Part shown: positions 31,991 through 43,500 of the stretch, in pieces
Numbering within the stretch: position 1 is the first letter of the stretch
How the letters are laid out: every line of letters begins with the position of its first letter
DNA from: Inia geoffrensis
Lineage: Eukaryota > Chordata > Mammalia > Artiodactyla > Iniidae
DNA length: 64,000 nucleotides
Assembly (NCBI GenBank): GCA_036417435.1
Contig: CM070902.1
Coordinates: forward strand, 42,678,600 to 42,742,599
Direction of reading: 5' to 3'
Program-made: the position numbers and the translations under genes
The notes under the pieces: model-generated
The model's database searches: none
The model's input: the letters and a program-made list of their open reading frames with translations, nothing else
Told to the model about the DNA's origin: nothing

Positions 31991-32830
31991 GAATTCCTAA
32001 ATGTAAGCCTACAGAGTGAAAGAAAAAAAAAAATATTTAATATCCCTGTTCTTCTATCTCAATCTAGATGGAAAGTGTAAGAAAGTGTAAGAACAGTGAA
32101 CCCTCCTTTAACTGTTGCAGGAGAGAGATCAGCTTTCTTGGTCTGGCATCTAAGACTCTCTGCAGCAGCAACTTTCTACTCCCAGGACACTTTCCAGAAT
32201 GTTCCTTGTCTTTATTCTGGATTTCCATAATACATTGTATGTGGAATCATCTGCCCTCAATGCACTAGTTATAGGTGCCGATATCTAGGAATCCTCAGCA
32301 ATGGCAAGGCTTCCTTGAGCAAGAGGAATTCCCCTACTTCTCCAAGTACTGGCCATCATATGGGCAGAGGATGGAAAGAGAGCGCAACCTGGAAATCACA
32401 CAAGGAAAGTTCAGCAGCAGAAAGGAGGCCTATTAAGGGCAATGTGCTTATTTAGAGGAATAATAGAAAACTTTAAGCAAGATTTAAAACTGTTAATTAT
32501 TTGTAAAATAATAAATGTGACTGCATTTAAAAGTAAAAACCAAATTTCTAAATGCCTCCCCTGCAAAAAATCCAGAAATAAAATTAAAAGACAAAGAGCA
32601 ATCAGTGAAGTAAATAAAGACTTGCAACAACCATATCAAAGGGCGTTAATTTTTCACTCCCTAAGAGTTCTTTTAGATTAACAATAAAAGGAGCAGTTGT
32701 AAAGGCAGCGTATTTAATTGTTCAACAAATATTATTGTACACCTATTATTCACTCAGTTTAGAAAAACAAATACAAATTGCTTAGAATTATACGAACAGA
32801 AGTCTAACCTCACTCGGTGATTTAAAATGA
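31991..32830. other. Mostly unassigned stretch
   Basis: 32120-32240 is faintly L2/L3-like ('CTTGGTCTGGCATCTAAGAC'). 32715-32775 has a weak reverse L2 3' end ('TTGTTCAACAAATATTATTG'). The rest is not recognised. Confidence 0.4.
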
Positions 32831-32834
32831 GAGC

Positions 32835-33440
32835 TAAAACAGCAGGATATTGTTTTTACTTTTACCTATCAGATTGGCAATGATTAAAAGGGATCACAAA
32901 TATGGTTTGGGCAAGATTGGGGGAAAACGGATATTCACACGGTGGTAATGGAAGTAGAGATTGGCATAAACTCTTTGAAGGTCAATTTGGCAAAGGGTCA
33001 ATACCTATTAAAATACCCTTTAACTCAGAAATTTCACTACAAAGATTTTTTTTTTTCTATAGATATAACCACACATGCTCTCAAAGATATGTGGCTGAGG
33101 ATATTCATTGTAGTATTGCTGGAAAAGAAATACAAAAAATAAAATTCTCCAAACTGGACAGAATCTACATGTTCATTAATAGCTAATTGTGGATATAAAT
33201 CATGGTACATTTATAAAATGAAATACCTTGCAACTATTAAAAAAGAATGTCCTAGAATGATATAAGAGAAATGGTAGCTACCAATATGAAAACTTCCACA
33301 ATATATATTATTAAGTTTAAAAAACTGAAAGGTACATACCAGTGTTTATAGAGCCCTTTCATTTATGTGAGTGTATCAGATGTGGAGACAGGGGTGTGTG
33401 TGTATGGGTATCTACATTCTAGTCTATTTGCATAGGTTAT
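32835..33440 (+). mobile_element. Very old L1 LINE remnant (ORF2 C-terminus)
   Basis: 'TTGGCAATGATTAAAAGGGA', 'GGTCAATTTGGCAAAGGGTC', 'GTGGCTGAGGATATTCATTG', 'ATCATGGTACATTTATAAAA', 'TGAAATACCTTGCAACTATT'. These follow the end of ORF2 of an old L1 or HAL1-type element, with stops in every frame. Confidence 0.65.
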
Positions 33441-33444
33441 ATGT

Positions 33445-34655
33445 GTGATAATTTCTATTTCATTTTTTTTCTATTTTCTATCTATATGTGAAATTCATGC
33501 CTTGCAATCTACAGATTTTTACCATAGTAATTTGTTTTTGGAACACCACATCCTTGTAGACTATTTTTCTTTCTCTGGAGCCTCTAATTGTTTTTTATTC
33601 TTATTCCATATTTTTATCAAATCCTCACATTTTATCCCAGCTCTCAAACATATGGCACATCCAATAGAAATATCCTTTTAATCTCCTTATATCCAGAAGT
33701 TTTGAATATTTTTTTTAATTTTTTTATCATTTAAGTAAGAGATCTTTGTGTCTGGAATTATTAACTCCAATAACTGGCTGTCCTGACAGAGAGAAACAGA
33801 AAGGTGTGCTTGGGTCTTTCGCCAGGGACAGAAAGGCAGCTTCCTTTGAGAAAGAGAATTCTAATCCTTATGCCCTAATAGTCACACCACCCCCAGGCAT
33901 GATACTCAATGAACAAAATCTCCAAAGTTGGACTGGTACTATCTATTGTGTCTGGTCCGTCTTTCTGGTAAGCATATCTCAGGTGAGAAGGGAATATAGT
34001 TGGCTGGTCAGATGAGAGCAGGTCACTGTGGTCCTAGAAAAATGGTTACCAGAATTTAGAAACAGATAAAGCATCCTGAAATGCCCTAGAAGCACATCAC
34101 TTCCGAGTTATTCATTCTCTGCTTCAGCTTGCCTCCCAAGTTTAAGTAAAAGTTTCCCAGTTCACAATCTTTACACAGGATACTCCAGAACACTTATTTC
34201 AGGAGTTAGGGAGTTCCTCAGACACAGGTAGTCCTGCTGGAAAGGATTATCAGTGGGGCAAGAGGCCCATGCACCTGCTTTGGCTGCAGCATTCCAGCCA
34301 AAGCGAACCAGCAGACAGAGACACACACACCAGGGACCAGAGAGACACTTTTTGAATTAGAGCTGGAAGTCATGACTGCAAATTACATGTTAGCACTTTT
34401 CTTCCAGACTGTGTTCTTATTAATGGCCATGAAACATTACAGCAGTCACCCCACATCACCAAAAAGCCTTCCTGTTAGCCAACACGGAAGACAATTGTTT
34501 AATTAGAAACATAATATCCCAGCTCAGCCAAGATTTTGGAAGTCACAGCGGCCGAAAGTAGAACAGTAACACAGCCCAGGAGCCATGTTCCATGAGTAGG
34601 AGACAGTCATCCTGGTATCATTATGCCTTTCTGGAGGGGAGAGGTCCCATTTTGA
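33445..34655. other. Repeat-poor stretch; 34080-34560 possible conserved non-coding DNA
   Basis: No repeat recognised. 34350-34560 contains 'TTGTTTAATTAGAAACATAA' (homeodomain-like TTTAATTAGA), 'TCTTATTAATGGCCATGAAA' and 'GTCACAGCGGCCGAAAG', a texture often seen in constrained elements. Not demonstrated. Confidence 0.3.
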
Positions 34656-34657
34656 AT

Positions 34658-34945
34658 AATAAAAAATAATAGCGGCAACAAGCACTTATATCATGATCAC
34701 CATGTGACAGAATCTATTCTAAGTGCTTTTATGTGACACTCATTTAATCCTCACAACAGCTCTGTAAGCCCTGTCCTTGCTATTGCCACATGTCAAGCCA
34801 GAAAGCTGAGGCACAGAGAGATGTAGCCACATGACAAAGGCAAAGGCACCCAAAAAGTCAGTGTGGAGGTGGGGTGGCAGCAGAACTCAGGCAGGGTGAC
34901 TTCAGAGCCATCATCCTAATCACTCTACTATGTTACCTCTCTGTA
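34658..34945 (-). repeat. MIR SINE, full length
   Basis: 'AAGCACTTATATCATGATCA', 'TCATTTAATCCTCACAACAG', 'GAAAGCTGAGGCACAGAGAG', 'ATCACTCTACTATGTTACCT'. Confidence 0.9.
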
Positions 34946-35097
34946 ATTTAGCTGGGTGCCTCTCCACCATCCTCATGTCAGAGAAAGTACAATGACCACT
35001 GATAATGGCCTTCTGTGTTTGAAATTTTACCTATTACAACTTGATTTCTATTGCCTCAATTGCTTTGCATAAAGTAGAAAAATCACAGGCAGGTGCT

Positions 35098-35338
35098 GGA
35101 AACAGATCTCTGGAATCTTCTCAGTCATTTGCTCACTGTGGGACCTTGAGCTGGGTATCTATTATCTCTGGTGACCCCGTAGATAGATATTAGATTATTA
35201 TAATATTTTCTTACCTGGAAAATGAGACTAAGAACACTCATCTTACAGACTGAGGATTAAATGAGACATTTGTAATGCACTCAGTGGAGAGGTACAGACA
35301 TAGTAGGTGCTCAATATACGTTGGTTCCTTCCTCTGTC
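35098..35338 (+). repeat. MIR SINE
   Basis: 'GACCTTGAGCTGGGTATCTA', 'GAGGATTAAATGAGACATTT', 'TAGTAGGTGCTCAATATACG'. A tract of ATTAGATTATTATAATATT is expanded in the middle. Confidence 0.82.
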
Positions 35339-35394
35339 TTAGCTCTTCCTTTTTCATAGTCTCCTGTGTACTCTTTTCCCCCTCAGAATGGAGA

Positions 35395-35702
35395 GATGAT
35401 AACAGAAAACCACCTCCTATTCTTCAACAGCACCAGACATTCCTTGGCTTGCAGTCACATCATTTCAATCTCTGTCTCCATGGTCACATGACATTCTCTA
35501 CTGTGTGCCTCTGTCTTCACATGGTGTTTCCCCCTTCTTATAAGGACGCCAGTCATGTTGTATTAAGGCTCACCCTAATAACCTCATCTTAACCTGATTA
35601 CATCTGCAAAGACCCTATTTCCAAAATAGATAACATTGACAGGTACCAGAGGTTAGGAATTCAACATAACTTTTGTGGGGATACAATTCAACCTATAAGA
35701 GG
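35395..35702 (-). mobile_element. MLT1-type (MaLR) LTR, partial
   Basis: 'CATCATTTCAATCTCTGTCT', 'TTCTTATAAGGACGCCAGTC', 'ATGTTGTATTAAGGCTCACC', 'GAGGTTAGGAATTCAACATA', 'ATACAATTCAACCTATAA'. Lacks the first part of the LTR. Confidence 0.82.
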
Positions 35703-35955
35703 GGTATAAGGTTGAAAACACAGAGTAGCATAGCCCTGGTCCAGGGGAAACAGATAGCTGAGGTACATTCTTGAATTTTTGGTGGATCTGATTCTTTCAA
35801 CCAGGAAACGAGTCACCCACCAACACACTCTATGAGGAAGATAACAGTGGATCAGTAGGCCAGAGGTGTTGAGGAAAACTCCTTTCTCATAAGAACAGGA
35901 GTAATCTTCTCCCCCTAATATCTACGATGTACTGAATCCACCCCACTCCACACAC
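35703..35955. other. Unassigned stretch
   Basis: No repeat recognised. Confidence 0.4.
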
Positions 35956-35957
35956 CT

Positions 35958-36104
35958 CATTTATTCCTTCTAAGAGGTTACAAGTGAGGCAAGTGAACTG
36001 ACACTTAGAATGATTAAGCAACTTGCTCAAGGTGAGACCATTGGCAAATTTCAGGGCTGGAATGTGAACCAAGCTCTGTCTGGCTCCAGAGCCTGAGAAT
36101 TAAT
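35958..36104 (-). repeat. MIR SINE 5' half
   Basis: 'GCAACTTGCTCAAGGTGAGA', 'TCAGGGCTGGAATGTGAACC', 'CTGGCTCCAGAGCCTGAGAA'. Confidence 0.82.
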
Positions 36105-36432
36105 GAGAGCCACTAAAGGGAAAATCCATCATAGCTGTTCAGTGTTGTACACACAAAAGGAATTAAGGTCATTGCATTATAATATCAATGTGGGCCTATC
36201 ACTATTATTACCACATGGAAATGGCAACCACTCACGGTGGATAAGCTCAAAGAGGGGATCAGAGTTATTTACTCAATTGACCTGATTTCTCTAACCATCC
36301 TGAATCCTCCTCCTCTGTCCTCAGATCCCATCTTATCTCTGGGTCCAGATGGGGCAATCCCTGAGGTGTTTGTGCAGCTGTAGCCCATTAAGATTCCCAC
36401 AAATTGTCCACAGAGTGGAGTGCTAAGATGTT
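36105..36432. other. Unassigned stretch
   Basis: No repeat recognised; no convincing coding frame. Confidence 0.4.
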
Positions 36433-36434
36433 GT

Positions 36435-36672
36435 ACAGAGTCTGAGCCTACCACACCTGAGTTGACAAGCCTGCAGTCCTTAACTAGCTCTGTGACATCA
36501 GGTGAGTTACCTAATATCATGGAGCTTCTGTTTCCATAGCTGTACGATGAGGATAATTACTCCCAGTCATAGGGTTGTTGCAAAGGTTAAATTAAATGTG
36601 GCAACACAAAGAAACACCTGGTATAGCACCTGATACCTAGTATGGGTTTAAATAATTATAGCTGATATGATA
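36435..36672 (+). repeat. MIR SINE, full length
   Basis: 'TAACTAGCTCTGTGACATCA', 'AGCTGTACGATGAGGATAAT', 'CATAGGGTTGTTGCAAAGGT', 'CTGGTATAGCACCTGATACC'. Confidence 0.9.
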
Positions 36673-36865
36673 ACATTCTTACCTCTGTAAAGCAATGGGT
36701 TCTCCTATATTTTAGCTCACTGCACTAGATTTCTGTAGTCTAATCCAAATGTGGAAGGAGTAGAAAGAAAGAGCACTGGAATAATAAACACAAACCCAAC
36801 GGGATTTTGCCCAAGGGCAGACATATTTCAAACCAGGTGGTGCAGGGTACAGGAAAACAAAGGGA

Positions 36866-37316
36866 CCATTAGTTTCCTGGAACAGCCATAACAAAGTGAC
36901 ACAAAATGAGTGAGTTAAAACAACAGAATGTATTGTCTCACAGTTCTGGAGGCCAGAAGTCTAAAATCAAGGCATTGGCAAAGCCATGCTCTCATTGAAA
37001 CCACTAGAGGATAATCCATTCATGTTTATTCCAGCTTCTACAAGGCTCAGAAGTTCCTCACCTTGTAAATACATCACTCTAATCTCTGTGTCCATCTGCA
37101 CATAACCTTCTCCTTGTGTCTCTGTCTCTTCACATGGCTGTTTTCTTTTAAGGACTCCAGTCATATTGCATTAGAGGCCCACCCTACTCTGGTATAATAT
37201 CATCTTAACTAATTACTACTACAATGACCCCATTTCTAAGCAAGGTAACGTTCTGAGGACTTGGAGTTAGGAATTCAGTATATCTTTGGTGGGAGACACA
37301 ATTCAACCTTTAATAG
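36866..37316 (-). mobile_element. MLT1-type (MaLR) LTR
   Basis: 'TTAGTTTCCTGGAACAGCCA', 'TCTCACAGTTCTGGAGGCCA', 'CTCCAGTCATATTGCATTAG', 'TTGGAGTTAGGAATTCAGTA', 'GACACAATTCAACCTTTAA'. Nearly full length. Confidence 0.87.
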
Positions 37317-38025
37317 CCCATAGGAACCAAATTCTAAGAAGATGGTTTTCCACTCTCCCCTCCAGGGCCCAGGCTACAACCTGGCTGATGAGACCATCAA
37401 ACCCTCAGACTCAAGAGAACTCATGCAAAAGTCTTTCCAATTCTGCATTCAGTGATGTCACACTGATAGTCTGAGATCAGCCACGGTGGGAGTATTCACA
37501 CCATGACAATCAGCAAACACTACTCAGAGACGCTGCTGTTCGACACTTACCAGCCCACAGCTGCCTAAGGGAGTCCCTTAGTTCATGTGGGATAGAAAAG
37601 AGCCAAAACGTGTGGGCTTCAGGAGATTAGAGTGGGCAGTACTGAGGAAGATTCTCTGGAATAGATTGAGAAAGTCAGTTCACTTCTAGTAGAAAGTGTG
37701 CAATGGAGGTCAGGAGTCTTCCGTGCTTCTCCACAGGCATGCGCTGAAAATTGATGGAGGTAAGGGCTTGAAATACAATGTGTTTTTAATAAACATGGGA
37801 TTATGCTGCTTTGTTCTGGCAGAGACTTGTTTTATTCATTTTAAAAAATACAAAAAGGCTTGGGTGTGGCACATGATAGGTGTTCAATATGTGTTAAATT
37901 GAAATATTATCATTTCAATCATAAAAGCAGGTTCTCTGTACCTTGCCCCAGTTTAGTTTCAGTAAAAGTATAAGTAGGTCTAGGATACTAGCCAACTGCT
38001 AAGCCAGGATGACTTCATTTTTTGT
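37317..38025. other. Mostly unassigned stretch
   Basis: A weak MIR or L2 tail ('GGCACATGATAGGTGTTCAA') lies at 37868-37905; the rest is not recognised. Confidence 0.4.
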
Positions 38026-38029
38026 CTTC

Positions 38030-38402
38030 CAGTTTTATTGAGATATAATGGACATACAGCAGTGTGTAAGTTTAAGGTATACAGCATAGTGATTTGACTT
38101 ACATACATCATGAAATGGTTATCACAATAAGTTTAGTGAACACCCATCAACTCATATAGATCCAAAAATAAAGAAATAGAAAAACAATTTTTTCTGTAAT
38201 GAGAATTCTTAGGATTTACAGCTTTCATATATAACATACAGCAGTGTTAATTACATTTATCATGATTTGTATTACATCCCTAGTACTTATTTATTTTATA
38301 ACTGTAAGTTTGTAATTTTTTATTGTCTTTGTCCAACTCCCTCTCCCCCCAACCCCTGCCTCTGGTAACCACAAATCTCTTTTTCTATGAATTTGCTTGT
38401 TT
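38030..38402 (-). mobile_element. L1 LINE 3' UTR, older copy
   Basis: 'TTTTATTGAGATATAATGGA', 'GTATACAGCATAGTGATTTG', 'CCTCTGGTAACCACAAATCT', 'CTATGAATTTGCTTG'. Stops exactly where a second L1 3' end starts. Confidence 0.85.
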
Positions 38403-40908
38403 TTGAAGTGTAACTGACCTACAACACTATGTTAGTTCCTGCTACACAACATAGTGATTCAATATTTCTATACATTTCAAAAGGATCATCATGGTAAGCC
38501 TAGTTAGGAGATACCACCATATTAAGATATTACATAGTTATTGACTGTATTCCCCACACTGTTCATTTCATACCTTTGACTCATTTATTTTGCAACTTGA
38601 AGTTTGTAACTCTTATCTCCCTCACCTATTTCTTTCCTTCCCCTACTCCCTTTCCCTCTAGCCACCACCTGTTTGTTCTCTGTATCTATAGCTCTGCTTC
38701 TGTTTTGTTATGTTTATTCATTTGTTTTGGTTTTTTAGACTCCACATATTAGTGAAATCATACAGTATTTGCCTTTCCCTGTCTGACTTATTTCACTTAG
38801 CATAATACCCTCTAGGTTCATCCATGTTGTTGCAGATGGCAAGAGTTTGTTCTTTTTTATGGAGTAATATTCCATTGCACATATATATATGAATTCATCT
38901 ATTGATGGGCACTTAGGTTGATTCCATATCTTGATTATGTAAATAATGCTGCAGTGAACATAGGGGTGCATGTGTCTTTCCCAATTAGTGTTTTTGCTTT
39001 CTTTAGATAAATACCCAGGAGTGGAATTGCTGGATCATGTGGTAGTTCTATTTTTAATTTTTTGAGGAATCTCCATACTGTCTTCCATAGTGGCTGCACC
39101 AATTTACATTCCCTCCAGCAGTGCATGAAGTTTCCCTTTTTTCCACATCCTCACCAACACTTGTTATTTGTTGTCTTTTTGATAATAGCTATTCTGACAG
39201 GTGTGTGGTGATATCTCATTATGGTTTTGATTTGCATTTCCATGATTATTAAGTGGTGTTGAGCATTTTTTTTCATATGCCTGTTGGCCATCTGTATGTC
39301 TTCTTTGGAAAAATGTCTATTCAAATCCTCTGCCCATTTTTTGATCAGGTCGTTTCTTATTTGATGTTGAGTTGTATGAGTTCTTTGTGTATTGTGGCTA
39401 GTAACCCCTTATCAGATTTATCATTTGCCAATATCTTCTCCCATTCAGTAGGCAGCCTTTTTATTTTGTTAATAGTTTCCTTCACTGTGTAAAAGCTTTT
39501 TAGTTTAATGTAGTCCCTTTTGTTTATTTTTGCTTTTGTTTCCCTTGCATGAGGAGACATATCCAAAAAATAAATATTATTTAGACTGACATCAAAGAGC
39601 TTACTGCCTGTTTTCTTCTAAAAATTTTATGGTTTCAGGTCTTACATTTGTCTTTAATCCATTTTGAATTTATTTTTGTACGTGGTATGACAGAGTAGCA
39701 CCGTTTGATTCTTTTGCATGTAGCTGTACAGTTTTTCCAACACCACTTATTGAACAGAATGTCTTTCCCCCATTGTATAGAGTTCCTTCCTTTGCTGTAT
39801 ATAAATTGCCTATATAAGTGTGTTTTCACTTCTGGGTTATTTGGCTCCATTGATCTATATGTCTGTTTTTGTGCCAGTACCCTACTGTTTTGGTAACTGT
39901 AACTTTGTAGTATCATTTGAAATTAGGGAGCATGATACCTCCTGTTTTGTTCTTCTTTCTTAAGATTGTTCTGTGTCTTTTGTGTTTCCATACACATATT
40001 CGAATTATTTGTTCTAGTCCTGTGAAAATATGCTATTGGCATTTTGATAGGGATTGCACTGGATCTATAGATTGTTTTGAGTAGTATGGTCATTTTCACA
40101 ATATTAATTCTTCCAATCCAAGAACACAGTATATCTTTCCATCTGTTTGTGTAGTCTTCAATTTCCTTCATCATTCTCTTATAGTTTTCCAAGTACAGGT
40201 CTTTTACCTCCTTAGTTAGATTTATTCCTAGATATTTTATTCTTGATGTGATTGTAAGTGGGATTTTTTCTAAATTTCTCTTTGCAATAGACTGCAGTTA
40301 ATAGAAATGCAACAGATTTCTATATATTAATTTTGTATCCTGAAATTTTACCAAATTCATTGATGAGCTCTCATAGGCTTTTTGTGGTGTCTTTAGGATT
40401 TTCTATGAATAGTATCATGTTATCTGCAAACAGTGACAGTTTTCCTTCTTCCTTTTCAATTTGGATTCCTTTTCTTTCTTTTTTTTTTTTTATTTTGGTC
40501 TTAGTTGTTACTAGGACTTCCATACTATGTTGAATAAAAGTGGTGAGAGTGGGCATCCTTGTCTTGTTCCTGATCTAGAGGAAATGCTCTCAGCTTTTCA
40601 CCATTGAGTATGTCACCTGTAGGCTTGACATATATGGCCTTTATTATGTTGAGATATATTTCCTCTATACCCACTTTCTGGAGAGTTTTTATCATAAATC
40701 CATGTTGAATTTTGTCAAAAGCTTTTTCTGCCTCTACTGAGATGATCATATGATTTGTATTCTTCAATTGGTTAATGTGGCATAGCACACTGAATAATTT
40801 GTGGACATTGAATCATCCTTACATCCCTGGGATAAATCCCACTTGATCATGGTGTATGATCCTTTTAATGTATTGTTGGATTTGGTTTGGTAATATTTTG
40901 TTGAGTTT
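38403..40908 (-). mobile_element. L1 LINE, 3' UTR to reverse-transcriptase region
   Basis: Begins 'TTTTTGAAGTGTAACTGACC' (3' end, tail almost lost), then ORF2 in reverse up to about 40908. Truncated at its 5' side within the reverse transcriptase domain. Intermediate age: large frames are still visible but broken several times. Confidence 0.93.
38735..40790 (-). pseudogene. L1 ORF2 remnant with reverse-transcriptase motifs
   Basis: Open pieces in reading order: 40788-40525 holds '[12 protein letters not shown]', the L1 RT motif around the first catalytic Asp, in which the residue pattern D-A-E-K-A-F-D has become V-E-A-E-K-A-F-D. 40556-40371 holds 'FADNMILFIENPKD', where the catalytic F/Y-A-D-D box reads F-A-D-N, so a catalytic Asp is lost. 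40192-39923 holds '[13 protein letters not shown]'. 39126-38935 holds the cysteine-rich 'HCWRECK' and '[14 protein letters not shown]'. Dead by frame breaks and by the active-site change. Confidence 0.85.
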
Positions 40909-41085
40909 CTCTGGTACCAAGTCCTTTTCTGCCCATACCCAGTATTTGTCACACAAGCCCATCCAAATTTCACTTCTCCCATTGGGTTTCTGTGATGGAA
41001 ATGAATCCTGACTAGCAGGACAGCCCTTGGCTCTTTGTCCCTAACTTGCTCCTCCAACCTTGCCTGTTTCCCTTCCCAGTGATCT
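40909..41085. other. Unassigned stretch
   Basis: Left of an L2; no repeat recognised. Confidence 0.35.
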
Positions 41086-41089
41086 GTAT

Positions 41090-41395
41090 TGCATATCACC
41101 AGTGGATTCCTAGTCTCAGATTATGCCATGCTCTCCATACTTCCATATCTTTGCACAATTAGATGTTCCTTCCTGGAACTCTCTTGTTCCCTGGTTGAAC
41201 ACCTAGGTTTTGTTTTTTGTTTGTTTGTTTGTTTTCTCTTGGTTATTTGCTTCGTTGTATGCTTTTTAACGTCTTTCCTAGCATGGATAAACTTCAAAGA
41301 TCAAGGTATAATTTCACCATTGTGTCCCTACCACCTAAACGGATCTGAGAACATAATATATGCACAGTAAATACTTTGTTGAACAAATGAATGCA
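41090..41395 (+). repeat. L2 LINE 3' end
   Basis: 'CCATATCTTTGCACAATTAG', 'TTCCTTCCTGGAACTCTCTT', 'ATATATGCACAGTAAATACT', 'TTGTTGAACAAATGAATGCA'. Contains a short TTTG-repeat at 41210-41235. Confidence 0.72.
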
Positions 41396-41449
41396 TTTAT
41401 CCTCAAAATGGGGAGAATGTGGTCATGATAACAGATCACAGACTTTGAT

Positions 41450-41575
41450 GACATAATCTTGCTAGACCTTAAACTTTCTGAGGACAGGCACTGAGACCAT
41501 TTTTAAAGCCCCAGCCCTGTATTCAATGTCTAGTACATGGTGAGTTACCCAGTAAAAGTATGCAGATTGACTTAG
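41450..41575 (+). repeat. L2 LINE 3' end
   Basis: 'CTTTCTGAGGACAGGCACTG', 'CCAGCCCTGTATTCAATGTC', 'TAGTACATGGTGAGTTACCC'. Second consecutive L2 tail in the same orientation. Confidence 0.68.
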
Positions 41576-41734
41576 CCTGTAATCTTTGGGGGCCTGTGGA
41601 GAGCCCCAGGAGCCCCTAAAATCTTAAGGGCACTCATTAAACCTGTTTGTACCTAGGTGACAATTAGTGTAGTTTTTCTTTTCTAACTACTTTCCTACCT
41701 TTTTGGAAGAAATAATACAATACTTTATTTTTGG

Positions 41735-41975
41735 TAATAGTAGCTTACATTTATCTCTTACTAAATTCAAAGTATGTTTTAAGTCATTTAGTCCTTCTGA
41801 GAATACTATATCATAGCTGCTATGGTTTTCACCTTTGTACATATTTGGACAGTAAGGCTCAGGACTCTTAAGTGATGTGCCCAAAATTTCACGGCTGTAG
41901 GTGTCAGAGCAGGACTGGAACCTGGGGCCATCTGACAACACTGCCTGTGCGCTTGGTCACTCTGCCATCACCTTC
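41735..41975 (-). repeat. MIR SINE, full length
   Basis: 'AGTAGCTTACATTTATCTCT', 'AGTAAGGCTCAGGACTCTTA', 'CAGAGCAGGACTGGAACCTG', 'TTGGTCACTCTGCCAT'. Confidence 0.88.
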
Positions 41976-42004
41976 ACTTAGCTGAGACTTAGCAGCAGGC
42001 CATG

Positions 42005-42440
42005 TGCTTACATTTAGGACAGAGATGTCAATGGGACACCACCCAGCCTTCGAAGGGCTGGGGACTCCAAGGAGAGCAGATGATGACATGTAGGTAGGCA
42101 CATCAGAGTAAGATACAGGAAACAGAGAACTAATCTAGGCTGAGGACAGTGAGTACAGGGGAGAACAGAAAAGGCCATGGGGACTGAATTCGGAAAAATG
42201 AGTAGGAGGTAGCCAAGAAAGAAAGCAGAAAGGAATAGAGAAGATCGGAGAAGAATAGCATTCTCACAAGAGAAAACAAGGGCAAAAAGCTAATAATAGA
42301 ACTGTGCATAGCTGGTACACAGAACTCGAAGAAGAGCAACATGTGAGGCTGGGAGTGTGGAGGGGGAAGGGCTACATCATCAAGATGTCAAAGGTCATGG
42401 GCACTTCACCAGGAAGTCAGCCTACCCTGACGATTCATAC
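42005..42440 (-). repeat. L2 LINE 3' portion, diverged
   Basis: 'TGTGCTTACATTTAGGACAG' start followed by purine-rich sequence ('GAACAGAAAAGGCCATGGGG', 'AAGAACTCGAAGAAGAGC'-like) in the pattern of reverse L2. Weak in detail. Confidence 0.4.
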
Positions 42441-42494
42441 ATAAAACCAGTATAACTCAGCATCTTAGTCATAGGCTTTTGAATTGGACAGATC

Positions 42495-42965
42495 TGTGCT
42501 GTCATAGACTGGGTTCCCTGGAAGGCAGAGCCAAAAATAAGGGCCTATGTGATTTTCTAAAAACTTATTTATTGCAGAAAGCAGGAGGGAGGGGGGAAAG
42601 GGAGGTAACAGGAGGGTGGACCAATAAAAGATGCTTTCTCAAGCTGGCTACGATGAGGTACAACTGGTTGCTTGATCCTACAGAGTTGTCTTCCAGGAAA
42701 TATATAAAATGCATCTCTGCACAGCCTGTCCAGGGGAATGATAGGAAAGAATCAATTTACCTGATTTCACCTCCCATTGATCAAAGGTTTTCCATATGGG
42801 GCATTAATTCCCTGATTATTCTGGGTATGCACAGGTAACTAGGGGTACTGTGGATTTGAGTTCACAAAGAAGCCCCAGGTCAGGAGGCAACAGGCACACT
42901 GCAGGAACTCATACTGAGCTTGTTGTTATAGCAGCCCCTGGAACAAAACCCAGGTGAGGCTGAGA
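42495..42965 (-). repeat. Ancient LTR-like repeat, group C, copy 1
   Basis: 'GACTGGGTTCCCTGGAAGGC', 'AAAACTTATTTATTGCAGAA', ending 'TATAGCAGCCCCTGGAA'. Resembles copies at 48768-49220 and 55085-55460, which share 'GGAAGCAGA' followed by a TTTATT motif. Family not named; orientation is my guess. Confidence 0.35.
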
Positions 42966-43004
42966 GGATATGAAGAGGTACATAAGTTCAATGAAGAATC
43001 TCTC

Positions 43005-43188
43005 ATCACTTACTATCTGTTGTATCTTGTGTGCTGGTTAAAGACTACTCTATGCCTCAGTTCCCTCTGATGAAAATGGGAATAGTAGTTACTTAGCTCG
43101 TGAGAAGTGCTTAGGATTGTGCCTGATACCTAGAAAATGCTCAATGAATGGCAGCTTCTCTTACTATTACTGTCATCACTGACAACAA
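43005..43188 (+). repeat. MIR SINE
   Basis: 'TCTATGCCTCAGTTCCCTCT', 'GATGAAAATGGGAATAGTAG', 'ATGCTCAATGAATGGCAGCT'. Confidence 0.85.
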
Positions 43189-43388
43189 CAGTATAATTGA
43201 ACAAACTTTCCTTGAGATTTCTACTTTAATCATTGCTGGTTTTTAATCTTTTATTATATATACAGTAGTTTATCATGAAAAAAGCAAGAGTAACCTTGAG
43301 CTGCAAAAATAAAAATGCAGCACTTGATTTTAAATCTCTTTGATCACTGTCCCTGGAATCAAACTGATCCCTCTCTCTGGAAACCTGT
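43189..43388. other. Unassigned stretch
   Basis: No repeat recognised. Confidence 0.35.
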
Positions 43389-43389
43389 C

Positions 43390-43500
43390 TTAGAAAGCAC
43401 CATGAATGTGGACCCAGAAGGTATGGGCCTCAGTCGTACCCTTTGCACACAAGCTGTGTGTCCTTGGATAATTCCATTTGCAACATCCCACCAAAGGCAA
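43390..43500 (+). repeat. MIR SINE fragment
   Basis: 'GAATGTGGACCCAGAAGGTA' and 'GCTGTGTGTCCTTGGATAAT' match the MIR 5' half. Confidence 0.6.

Noticed and set aside
27535..37316. Full endogenous retrovirus with internal genes
   Set aside because: Only solitary MaLR-type LTRs are seen; nothing between them resembles gag, pol or env.
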